Assembly: GCA_037445775.1 (NCBI GenBank)
Contig: JBBIJX010000014.1
Coordinates: 1-35,044 of the forward strand
From: JBBUX01 sp037445775
GTDB taxonomy: Bacteria; Actinomycetota; Coriobacteriia; Anaerosomatales; PHET01
Length of the DNA: 35,044 nt
Direction: 5' to 3'
Part shown: positions 16,453-23,463 of the stretch, piece after piece
Layout of the letters: every line of letters starts with the position of its first letter
Position numbering within the stretch: position 1 is the first letter of the stretch
Program-made: the position numbers and the translations under genes
Notes under the pieces: generated by a model
Databases searched by the model: none
Seen by the model: the letters and a program-made list of their open reading frames with translations, nothing else
Told to the model about the DNA's origin: nothing

Positions 16453-17271
16453 CTACACGTATGTGTAGAGCTTCCCGTAGGGTCTGTGGCTCACCGGCAC
16501 GAGCTTCGTGAAGGGCTCTGACAGCACCTCGCTCAGGTCGAACCCGACCGCCTCGCAGTACTCGGTGAGCAGTGGTGTGAGCGCCGCGATCTCCTCTTCG
16601 GTCGCTGCAAACACCCCGCACTCCTTGCCGCACTGCCACGGCTCGACCTCGCCGCGGAGGTAGATCTCGCCGCCGTGCATGCCGGTGCCCACGTATCCGC
16701 CCACGAGCGGCCCCGTCAGCCGCGACTCCATGCCCAGCAGCACGAGCAGTCCGCCCGCCATGTACTCGCCGAAGAAATCACGCGCCTTGCCGCCGCACAC
16801 GACGATGGGGCGCTGCCCCTCATAGGCCTTCATGTGGATGCCCACCCGGTAGCCTACGTCGCCCTTGACGAAGACGCGCCCGCCGCGCATGCCGTAGCCG
16901 AGCACGTCGCCGGCCGAGCCGTGAATCGTGACCTGACCGCCGCTCATCGTGTTGCCCACGCCGTCCTGCGCGTTGCCGAACACCTCGACCGCCGGTCCGT
17001 CCATGAACATCGCAAGGTCCTGGCCTGGCGTGCCCTCCACCGCGATCGTGAGCATGGAGCCCTTGAGGCCGGTCCCGATGTAGCGCTGGCCGTTCACGCT
17101 CGTGAGGCGCACCTTCGTGACGCCGTTCGCGAACAGCTCGCGCACCTTCTCGTTCACCTGCCGGTAGTACACGCCCAAGCAGTCGATCGTCGCGGTTTCG
17201 CCGTCGACGGTCACCTGCGGCTCGATCGCCCGGTAGCCCTCGATCGGGCCGGTCGCTGTCATGCTCACCAT
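16453..17271 (-). CDS. glutamate synthase GXGXG-domain subunit (split, archaeal-type)
   Basis: 272 residues forming the right-handed beta-helix that in full-length GltB is the C-terminal domain. The G-x-x-G repeats are plain: GNTMSGGQVTIHGSAGDVLG, YGMRGGRVFVKGDVGYRVGI, GKARDFFGEYMAGGLLVLLG, GYVGTGMHGGEIYLRG. It is structural and helps hold the ammonia tunnel between the amidase and synthase sites. The start ATG at 17271 follows GGAGGGG with 6-nt spacing. It is the last gene of the operon, 13 bp after the FMN subunit. The split into separate amidotransferase, FMN and GXGXG proteins is the archaeal/anaerobe arrangement. The convergent ligase gene ends 28 bp away. Confidence 0.93.
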   Translation of the reverse strand: MVSMTATGPIEGYRAIEPQVTVDGETATIDCLGVYYRQVNEKVRELFANGVTKVRLTSVNGQRYIGTGLKGSMLTIAVEGTPGQDLAMFMDGPAVEVFGNAQDGVGNTMSGGQVTIHGSAGDVLGYGMRGGRVFVKGDVGYRVGIHMKAYEGQRPIVVCGGKARDFFGEYMAGGLLVLLGMESRLTGPLVGGYVGTGMHGGEIYLRGEVEPWQCGKECGVFAATEEEIAALTPLLTEYCEAVGFDLSEVLSEPFTKLVPVSHRPYGKLYTYV

Positions 17272-17284
17272 CTGTGGCCCCTCC

Positions 17285-18796
17285 CTATCGTCCGGCCGGC
17301 TTGACGCCGAGGATCTCGCAGGTCTGCTGGTCGAGGCCGATCGCACGCAGCCTCTCACGGCTCCCGCGCAGCGACTCGATGGCGTTCACGCCAAGCGCGC
17401 CCAGGATCTCCTGCAGCTCGTGGCTCCACGCATGGATGAGGTTGGTGAGCCGCTCGGCGCCCCACTCGGGGTCGATGCGACGAGTGAGCTCGGGCTTCTG
17501 CGTGGTGAGCCCCCAGCTGCAGCAGCCGGTATGGCAGCCCTGGCACAGATGGCACCCGAGCGCCATGAGCGCCCCCGACCCGATCGCCACGACGTCTGCG
17601 CCCAGAGCGATCGCCTTGGCTGCATCGGCTGACGAACGGATCGAGCCCGCGGCGATGATCGATGCCTGGTTGCGGATACCCTCGTCGCGGAGGCGCTGGT
17701 CGACGACGGCCACCGCGATCTCGACCGGGATCCCGATGTGATCGCGGATGATGCTGGGCGCAGCGCCCGTGCCCCCACGGAATCCGTCGAGGTAGACGTA
17801 GTCGGCCCCGGCGCGCACGATGCCCGACGCGATGGCGCCCACGTTGTGCACCGCCGCGATCTTGACGCCCACCGGCTTGTAGCCGCTCGCCTCCTTGATG
17901 GAGTAGATGAGCTGGCGGAGGTCCTCGATCGAGTAGATGTCGTGGTGCGGTGCCGGCGAGATCGCGTCGCTACCCTGCGGGATCATGCGGGTCGTCGAGA
18001 CTTCCTTGTTGATCTTCTCGCCCGGCAGGTGGCCTCCGATGCCCGGCTTGGCACCCTGCCCCACCTTGATCTCGATGGCGGCGCCGCGTTGCAGGTATTC
18101 GGGCGATACGCCGAAGCGACCCGAAGCCACCTGAACGATGACGTTGTCCTGGTAGGGATAGAGGTCTGCGTGCAGGCCGCCTTCGCCCGTGTTCATCAGC
18201 GTTCCCAGACGCTCGGCGGCCATCGCGAGTGACTTGTGCACGTTGAGCGATACCGACCCGTAGCTCATGGGCGAGAAGATGATGGGCGTGTCGAGCTTGA
18301 TGTTCTTCTCGAGCCCCGCCGACTCAGCGAGGCGAAAGCCGCCGTTGCCGTCGGATTCGACCGCGACCGAGTCGCTCTTGCGACCCAGGTACGTGCGCAG
18401 CTCCATGGGCTCGCGAAGCGGGTCGATCGACGGGTTTGTGACCTGGCAGGCATCGAGCACGAGGTGGTCGAAGATGTTCAGGTATGGCTTGTCGTTACCC
18501 ATGCCCGTAAGCATGACGCCGCCGGACTCGGCCTGACGCCAAACGTTCTTGCGCAGCTCCGGTGACCAGTTCATGTTGTCGCGCAACGCGAGATCGTTCT
18601 TCTTGATCGTGATGCAATGCGCCGGGCAGTACGTGACGCAGCGGTGGCACGCCCGGCAGCGCTCGTCGTGCGGGATGGGGCGCTCGTTGAAGTCGTAGAC
18701 GCTCCAGCCGCACTGCTGCACGCAGCGGCCGCACTTGTGGCACTTGTTGTAGTCGATGTCGACCCGGAACTCAGGCTGGATGAGGCTCGTAGGCAT
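17285..18796 (-). CDS. glutamate synthase catalytic (FMN) subunit with N-terminal 2x[4Fe-4S] ferredoxin domain
   Basis: 503 residues. Residues 10-65 carry two [4Fe-4S] motifs (C19, C22, C25, C29 and C47, C50, C53, C57). The remainder is the FMN-binding TIM barrel of glutamate synthase (IIFSPMSYGSVSL, GEGGLHADLYPYQ, KVGQGAKPGIGGHLPGEKI, YLDGFRGGTGAAP, IAAGSIRSSADAAKAIALGA), with a cysteine cluster GCHLCQGCHTGC for the FeS centre near the flavin. It reduces 2-iminoglutarate, made from 2-oxoglutarate and ammonia, to glutamate. No NADPH-oxidising GltD-type subunit is in the operon, so electrons probably arrive as reduced ferredoxin or from the HdrBC-like protein. GGAGG precedes the ATG at 18796. 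Confidence 0.95.
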   Translation of the reverse strand: MPTSLIQPEFRVDIDYNKCHKCGRCVQQCGWSVYDFNERPIPHDERCRACHRCVTYCPAHCITIKKNDLALRDNMNWSPELRKNVWRQAESGGVMLTGMGNDKPYLNIFDHLVLDACQVTNPSIDPLREPMELRTYLGRKSDSVAVESDGNGGFRLAESAGLEKNIKLDTPIIFSPMSYGSVSLNVHKSLAMAAERLGTLMNTGEGGLHADLYPYQDNVIVQVASGRFGVSPEYLQRGAAIEIKVGQGAKPGIGGHLPGEKINKEVSTTRMIPQGSDAISPAPHHDIYSIEDLRQLIYSIKEASGYKPVGVKIAAVHNVGAIASGIVRAGADYVYLDGFRGGTGAAPSIIRDHIGIPVEIAVAVVDQRLRDEGIRNQASIIAAGSIRSSADAAKAIALGADVVAIGSGALMALGCHLCQGCHTGCCSWGLTTQKPELTRRIDPEWGAERLTNLIHAWSHELQEILGALGVNAIESLRGSRERLRAIGLDQQTCEILGVKPAGR

Positions 18797-18797
18797 C

Positions 18798-19949
18798 TCA
18801 GCTCACCTCCACGAGGGTGTCGCAGGTGTTCGCGACGCCGGTGACGGCACGGCTCACTTCCGCGGGGCTCAGGTGCAGGTCACCATGGATGGGCCAGTCC
18901 ACGCCTTCGATGCGTGCGATGACGGGCTCACCGGCCTTTGGCGCCCACACGTCGTCCGGCGCGTCGAGTACCTCGCGCATCGCGCTCTCCTCGGAGGCGA
19001 CCATCAGAACGGAGCCCTGGCGTGCGGCGACGAGCGGCCGGAGCTTGATGCGGTCGTTGAGTGCGACCATGCCGCCGTTAAAGCCGAGTACGATGGCGAA
19101 CGGACCGTTCAGCATCCCGGGGCCGTAGACCGCGCGCAGCGAACGCATGACCTCCTGCTCGTCAACGGGCATGCGGTCGATCTCGCTCCACAGCGGGCTC
19201 GCGAGCGCCTTGCACGCTAGCGACAGCGGCAGCTTGTGGCGGCGGAGCATCAGGTCGAACAGGTACGCCGCGACCTCGGTGTCGGTGCCCATCGTGCACT
19301 TGTAGCCGAACGCCTCGAGGTAGCGCGAGTTGATGCCGTAGCTCGAAATCTCGCCGTTGTGCACGATCGACCAGTCGAGCAGCGTGAACGGGTGCGCCCC
19401 GCCCCACCAGCCCGGCGTGTTCGTCGGGAAGCGGTTGTGCGCGACCCACGTGTGGCCGGCGTACTCCTCGATCTGGTAGTAGTGGCCGATCTCCTCGGGG
19501 AAGCCCACGCCCTTGAAGGCCCCCATGTTCTTGCCGCTAGATGCGACGAACGCACCATTGACCGTCGAGTTGATGAGCATGACGACGTGCACGACGTAGT
19601 CCTCGGGCGTCATCTCGAACTCGACAAGCTTGAGCTCGTCTGGCGTGAGGAAGTAGCGCCACAGCAGCGGGGCATCGGTGATGCCCTTGACCGCGCGCGT
19701 GGGCAACGGTTCGGCGAGGTCGACCGTGAAGTGCCGATCGAAGATCGCCTCTGAGTCTTCCTTCGCGGTCACGTCCGCATACATCATGTGGAAGCAGAAG
19801 TGGTCCGGGAAGTCCGGGTAGATGCCGTAGCCGGCGTAGCCTCCGCCAAGGCCGTTGCCGCGGTCCCGCTGCACCGCCATCGCAAGGATCGCGTTCTCCC
19901 CGCTCATAAGCCGGCCGGACTCGTCGCAGATTCCCATCAGGCCGCACAT
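18798..19949 (-). CDS. glutamine amidotransferase (class II) subunit of glutamate synthase
   Basis: 383 residues. The start at 19949 exposes Cys2 (MCGLMGI) as N-terminal nucleophile of an Ntn glutaminase, which releases ammonia from glutamine for the FMN subunit. Other class-II features: HNRFPTNTPGWWGGAHPF (substrate-binding Arg), VHNGEISSYGINSRYLE and GTDTEVAAYLFDLM. A region rich in conserved residues (RDRGNGLGGGYAGYGIYP) follows the N-terminus. It starts 4 bp after the hdrBC-like stop codon and ends directly before the FMN gene, so the three are surely one transcript. A ribosome-binding site GGAAGG lies inside the end of the upstream gene. Confidence 0.94.
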   Translation of the reverse strand: MCGLMGICDESGRLMSGENAILAMAVQRDRGNGLGGGYAGYGIYPDFPDHFCFHMMYADVTAKEDSEAIFDRHFTVDLAEPLPTRAVKGITDAPLLWRYFLTPDELKLVEFEMTPEDYVVHVVMLINSTVNGAFVASSGKNMGAFKGVGFPEEIGHYYQIEEYAGHTWVAHNRFPTNTPGWWGGAHPFTLLDWSIVHNGEISSYGINSRYLEAFGYKCTMGTDTEVAAYLFDLMLRRHKLPLSLACKALASPLWSEIDRMPVDEQEVMRSLRAVYGPGMLNGPFAIVLGFNGGMVALNDRIKLRPLVAARQGSVLMVASEESAMREVLDAPDDVWAPKAGEPVIARIEGVDWPIHGDLHLSPAEVSRAVTGVANTCDTLVEVS

Positions 19950-19953
19950 GGTG

Positions 19954-21306
19954 TCAGTCCCTTCCTTCGTCGCAGGCCGCGATGACCGCATCGCACCCCA
20001 TGAGTCGCGTGATCACGTCGCCGCCGCCCTCCGGCAGAGGCCCGAGGCCCAGCTTCTTGCGCGCACTCTCCTTCGGCTTGCCCAGCGCGCCGGTCTCCAT
20101 GAACGTCCGGTAGCTCGCGGCTATGGACTCGGGCGCCGCGCCGCGCCGCAGTGCGAGTTCCTTGAGCGTACGAAACGTCTCGGCCATGCCGATATCGGAG
20201 TGGCACATCTCGAGGCACGTGTAGCACTCGAGGCACTTCCAGATCTGCGGGTTGACGAGCACGTCCTCGATGTCGCCGTCGAGCAGCTGGTGGATGAGTT
20301 CGTTGGGCTGGAAGGTGGGGTCGACCTTGCAGACCGGGCAGTCGTCCTTGCACGCGCGACAGCTGTCACACGTGGAGAGCAGCGCGACATCGAAGTCCTG
20401 GGCGAGCCTCGCCTTGTCCGCAGCCCGGCCCTCCCACTTGTCGAGAAACGGCTGGACGCTCACGCGGTGCATCGAGAGGCCCAGCTCGTCGGGCGTGCGC
20501 CCGTAGGCGAGGCCGATGAGCTCGGAGAGATAGAGTACCGGCATGTTCACCGGCTCGTTCGCGCGCTGAAGCGCGGCCTGGTTGAGGTCGAACTGCTGGA
20601 AGCACGACGGGCATACGACGACGAGTGCGTCAACGTCGTGGCGCTCGAGGTCGTTGAGCTTGCGGCGGTTGAACGCGAGCGACGCCTCGCGCTCGCCCAC
20701 GCGATCGAGGTAGCCGCCGCAACACTGCATCTTCGTGGGGTGGTCGACTACGTTCGCGCCGAGCGCGCGGACTATGTCTTCGACCTTCGTGGGATGAATG
20801 GGGTCGTCCCACGTCACGGCCGGCTGCGGCCTGAGCAGGTGACACCCGTAGTGGACGGCGATGTTCATCCCCCACAACGGCTTGACCGCCTTGCTCGCGA
20901 TGAGGCCCGCCCCCATGTGGTCCGCGAGCCACTCGGCGAAGTGTACGACTCGAAGGTGGCCCTCGTAGCGCAAGCCCTCGGTCGCGAGCCGCTCGTTGAT
21001 GCGGTCGCGCTCGCGCCAGTGCGTCGCGAGGTGGCTCTGCGCCTCCTTGAACGTCGAGTAGCAGCCGTTGCACGGCGTGACCACGTCGAGTCCCGCCTTC
21101 TCGACCAGCGCGAGGTTGCGCGCCGCCGCCGTGAAGAACGAGTCCGGGTCGTTCGCCTTGACGAGCGTGCCCTCGGGGCAACACGTGTGGCCAGCGAGTT
21201 CTTGGATACGCGCTCCAGCGTCGTCGAAGACGAGCCGCGTCGACTTCTCGATGAACGGGAACCGCGCCGGGATCGTGCACCCCCAGAAGACCGCGAACTC
21301 CTTCAT
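19954..21306 (-). CDS. heterodisulfide-reductase-like protein, HdrB and HdrC domains fused
   Basis: 450 residues. The N-terminal part has two CCG-type cysteine domains as in HdrB: C10, C42-C43, C79xxC82 and C155, C195-C196, C232xxC235, which in HdrB hold noncubane [4Fe-4S] clusters. The C-terminal part has two ferredoxin [4Fe-4S] motifs (C313, C316, C319, C323 and C358, C361, C364, C368) as in HdrC. The order is HdrB then HdrC. No HdrA flavoprotein or membrane anchor is adjacent. It is the first gene of the glutamate synthase operon, 4 bp before the amidotransferase. I infer that it passes electrons to the synthase, or couples a thiol/disulfide pair to it. The start ATG at 21306 has GAGGAAGG 10 nt upstream; longer in-frame starts run through the leader terminator and are wrong. 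Confidence 0.9.
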   Translation of the reverse strand: MKEFAVFWGCTIPARFPFIEKSTRLVFDDAGARIQELAGHTCCPEGTLVKANDPDSFFTAAARNLALVEKAGLDVVTPCNGCYSTFKEAQSHLATHWRERDRINERLATEGLRYEGHLRVVHFAEWLADHMGAGLIASKAVKPLWGMNIAVHYGCHLLRPQPAVTWDDPIHPTKVEDIVRALGANVVDHPTKMQCCGGYLDRVGEREASLAFNRRKLNDLERHDVDALVVVCPSCFQQFDLNQAALQRANEPVNMPVLYLSELIGLAYGRTPDELGLSMHRVSVQPFLDKWEGRAADKARLAQDFDVALLSTCDSCRACKDDCPVCKVDPTFQPNELIHQLLDGDIEDVLVNPQIWKCLECYTCLEMCHSDIGMAETFRTLKELALRRGAAPESIAASYRTFMETGALGKPKESARKKLGLGPLPEGGGDVITRLMGCDAVIAACDEGRD

Positions 21307-21340
21307 GTGGCCATCGCCTTCCTCACATCGCATACCGCCG

Positions 21341-21387
21341 AACAAACGAAAACGCCCGCCAAAGACCGGTCCGGTCCTGGCGAGCGT
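21341..21387 (-). terminator. intrinsic terminator in the leader of the hdrBC-glutamate synthase operon
   Basis: Minus strand: arms ACGCTCGCCA (21387-21378) and TGGCGGGCGT (21361-21352) pair over ten bases with one G-U; an inner helix (GACCG/CGGTC plus flanks) closes the loop. A U-rich tract TTTTCGTTTGTT follows at once. It lies between the promoter and the first ribosome-binding site, so it can only act as a leader attenuator. Its 5' arm shares bases with the second ANTAR stem. Confidence 0.85.
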
Positions 21388-21424
21388 CATTGCTCGGATA
21401 TCTCGTTCGGCACGACGGTGTGCC
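21381..21424 (-). ncRNA. two-hexaloop ANTAR-target RNA overlapping the leader terminator
   Basis: Minus strand, 5' to 3': GGCAC-ACCGTC-GTGCC (21424-21409), a 12-nt linker, then CGAGC-AATGAC-GCTCG (21396-21381). Both are 5-bp stems closed by six-nucleotide loops with A at position 1 and G at position 4, which is the defining pattern of RNAs bound by ANTAR proteins such as EutV and NasR. Forming the second stem uses bases 21381-21387 of the terminator's 5' arm, so the two structures exclude each other. The expected transcription start (about 21426) lies immediately before the first stem. The ANTAR regulator PdtaR is encoded 1.5 kb away. Confidence 0.8.
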
Positions 21425-21432
21425 GTCCGGGG

Positions 21433-21461
21433 AGTGTACCACGCGTTCGTCGATGTTTCCA
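21433..21461 (-). promoter_or_regulatory. promoter of the hdrBC-glutamate synthase operon
   Basis: Minus strand -35 TGGAAA (21461-21456), 17-bp spacer, -10 TACACT (21438-21433). The -35 hexamer and spacing are the same as in the rpsA promoter. Initiation about 7 bp downstream (about 21426) places the ANTAR hexaloops at the very 5' end of the RNA. Confidence 0.65.
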
Positions 21462-21470
21462 TACCGTGAA
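21455..21470 (-). promoter_or_regulatory. GlnR-like box overlapping the -35 of the glutamate synthase promoter
   Basis: Minus strand TTCAC-GGTATG-GAAAC differs at one position from GTnAC-N6-GAAAC. The GAAAC half overlaps the -35. The position resembles that of the box before glnA. Confidence 0.45.
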
Positions 21471-21572
21471 CGTGGCGTGTGGGGCACGCCACCGAAGCCG
21501 GGTACAGTCGATGACACGAACACAGGCCGAACTTCGCCGCGTGTGCGCAACATAGTCACGGGAGGTCTCACA

Positions 21573-22811
21573 GTGTCAGCGCTCCGCCTGTTCGCCATCG
21601 GGCTGATCCTCGTACTGGCCACGATCGCGTGGATGATTCTCGCCGGCTCCATCCAGGTCCGGACGAACGACACGACGGGACGCCTCGGCGAGAAGGTGGG
21701 CGCGCTTTGGGGCGTGCCGCAACTCCAGCCGGCGCCGACGTTCTCCTACACCGCTGGCGGCCGGTCAGGCTCGCTCGACGTCACCGGGACCGACATCACC
21801 GCGGATTTCGCGCTGGACACCCGCCGCAAGGGATTGCTGTGGTATGCGACGTACGTCATCGACTTCGACGCCACCTACCGGGTGAGCAACCCCGCCACAT
21901 CCACCGCGAACTCACGCATGGTCTTCGAGTTCCCCGACGCGTCGGGCATCTACGACGGCTTCTCGGTGACGGCCGACGGCGTCGAGGTGCCGGTCACCTA
22001 CGATGCGGGACGCGCCGTCGCGTCGTTCAAGATCGAGCCGGGAGCGACCACTTCGCTGACCACCGGCTACCGGACGAACGGCATGGACGAGTGGTCGTAC
22101 GCGCCGAGCCCCGGCGGAACCGCAGTCGTCAGGGACTTCCGCCTCGAGATGACGACCGACTTCGACGACATCGACTACCCCGGTGACGGCGTCTCACCCA
22201 CGACGAGCGAGCGTACGGACGTCGGCCGGAAGCTCGTGTGGGACTACGACAGCGTCGTCAGCGGCCGCCACATCGGGCTCGTGATGCCCAAACCGGCCAA
22301 CCCCGGACCGCTCGTCGCGCGCATCACGCTCTTCGCGCCCGTCGCACTGCTCTTCTTCTTCGCATCGCTCATCCTGCTCATGGCGACCCGCGACGTGCGC
22401 CTGCATCCCGTTCACTACGGCTTTCTCGCCGCAGCGTTCTTCGCGTTCGATCTCCTGCTTGCCTACCTCGCCGACCAGATCGACATCAACGCGGCGTTCG
22501 CAATTGCAGCGATAACGTCAGTGGCGCTCGTCGTGGGATACCTGCGTGTCGTGGTGGGGCCGAATCGCACCCTTGTAGAGATCGCGATCGCTCAGCTCAT
22601 CTTCCTTGTGCTCTTCAGCTACAGCTTCTTCTTCGAGGGCATCACCGGCCTCGCGATCACGATAGGCGCGGTACTCACTCTCGCGTTCTTCATGTACCGG
22701 ACGGCCCGCGTCGACTGGGAGGCGGTGTTCCCGCCGCGGCGGATCGCCGGACGCGTCACCGCGCCTGCGGCAGACCACGAACCGGGCGCACCGTTCGACG
22801 AGGCGGACTAG
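21573..22811 (+). CDS. CreD-like inner membrane protein
   Basis: 412 residues. The GTG at 21573 follows GGGAGG at good spacing. One N-terminal membrane segment (about residues 4-24) precedes a ~220-residue extracytoplasmic beta-rich region, then six closely spaced hydrophobic segments (about 245-385: LFAPVALLFFFASLILLM through GLAITIGAVLTLAFFMYRTARVDW). This is the topology of CreD, whose C-terminus also ends in a membrane helix followed by TxRVDW; the match is to the fold and C-terminal motif, not to high identity. The biochemical role of CreD proteins is unknown; some are linked to envelope stress. It is divergent from the glutamate synthase operon with about 110 bp between the promoters' -10 elements and its start. 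Confidence 0.65.
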   Translation: MSALRLFAIGLILVLATIAWMILAGSIQVRTNDTTGRLGEKVGALWGVPQLQPAPTFSYTAGGRSGSLDVTGTDITADFALDTRRKGLLWYATYVIDFDATYRVSNPATSTANSRMVFEFPDASGIYDGFSVTADGVEVPVTYDAGRAVASFKIEPGATTSLTTGYRTNGMDEWSYAPSPGGTAVVRDFRLEMTTDFDDIDYPGDGVSPTTSERTDVGRKLVWDYDSVVSGRHIGLVMPKPANPGPLVARITLFAPVALLFFFASLILLMATRDVRLHPVHYGFLAAAFFAFDLLLAYLADQIDINAAFAIAAITSVALVVGYLRVVVGPNRTLVEIAIAQLIFLVLFSYSFFFEGITGLAITIGAVLTLAFFMYRTARVDWEAVFPPRRIAGRVTAPAADHEPGAPFDEAD

Positions 22812-22894
22812 AGCGCCGTCGCGGCGGCGAGGATGCCGACGGCCGCGACTCCGACAAGCGGGGTCCGCAGAAACAGCTCGAGGGTACCGCTCAC
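22808..22894 (-). CDS. possible 28-residue membrane peptide coupled to pdtaR
   Basis: A GTG at 22894 overlaps the pdtaR stop codon as GTGA and opens 28 codons ending in TAG at 22808, where it overlaps the stop of the convergent CreD-like gene. The peptide, MSGTLELFLRTP followed by LVGVAAVGILAAATAL, is a short amphipathic start and one hydrophobic segment of 16 residues. The 4-bp overlap is the usual sign of translational coupling, but no ribosome-binding site is obvious and GC-rich DNA yields such short ORFs by chance. No family is recognised. Confidence 0.35.
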   Translation of the reverse strand: MSGTLELFLRTPLVGVAAVGILAAATAL

Positions 22895-23460
22895 CCCTGC
22901 GCCTCATGGGCGATCAGCACAGCCTCCGCGACGTCGCGCAGGGACTTGCGCTTGTCCATCGCGAGCTTCTGCAGCCGCCGGAACGCCTCAGGCTCGTTGA
23001 TGCCCTGTTTCATGAGCACCCCCTTGGCGCGCTCGACGACCTTGCGCGTCTCGAGCCGCTCGGTGAGGTCGTCAACTTCGTCGGCAAGCTGGGACGCCTC
23101 GGCGAAGCGGGATATGGCGACGGCCATGGCCGGGATAATGTCTGCACGGCTGAACGGTTTGACGACGTAGCCCATCGCGCCGGCGGCGACCGCCTCCTCG
23201 ACATGTCCCGACTGCGAGAATGCGGTGACCATGACCACAGGGGCGACGCGCTCCTCGCCAAGCACGCGTGCAGCCTCGAGTCCACTCACCCCGGGCATCT
23301 GGATGTCGAGAAAGACGACGTCTGGCCTCATGGCGCGGGCGATCTCGATGGCCTCGGCGCCGTCTCGCGCCTCGCCGACGATCTCGTGACCCTCGTCCTC
23401 GAGCATCTCGCGCAGGTCGAGCCGGATGAGCGCCTCGTCTTCTGCGATCACGACACGCAT
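22891..23460 (-). CDS. pdtaR: ANTAR-domain response regulator (PdtaR type)
   Basis: 189 residues. The receiver domain (1-120) has the acidic pocket E7-D8, phospho-acceptor D52 (VVFLDIQMPG), the switch Thr in VMVTAFS and the conserved Lys in VVKPF. The C-terminal ANTAR domain (about 125-189: LTERLETRKVVERAKGVLMK, AFRRLQKLAMDKRKSLRDVA) is an RNA-binding three-helix unit. Phosphorylated ANTAR proteins dimerise, bind paired hexaloops in mRNA leaders and stop terminator formation. It is 3 bp downstream of the kinase gene pdtaS. A matching RNA target sits in front of the hdrBC-glutamate synthase operon on the same strand, 1.5 kb away. Confidence 0.94.
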   Translation of the reverse strand: MRVVIAEDEALIRLDLREMLEDEGHEIVGEARDGAEAIEIARAMRPDVVFLDIQMPGVSGLEAARVLGEERVAPVVMVTAFSQSGHVEEAVAAGAMGYVVKPFSRADIIPAMAVAISRFAEASQLADEVDDLTERLETRKVVERAKGVLMKQGINEPEAFRRLQKLAMDKRKSLRDVAEAVLIAHEAQG

Positions 23461-23463
23461 AGG

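Noticed and set aside
16425..16468. Bidirectional terminator between the ligase gene and the GXGXG gene
   Set aside because: Only 5-bp GGGCC/GGCCC and 6-bp CTACAC/GTGTAG pairings are found and no U-tract follows on either strand; too weak to call.
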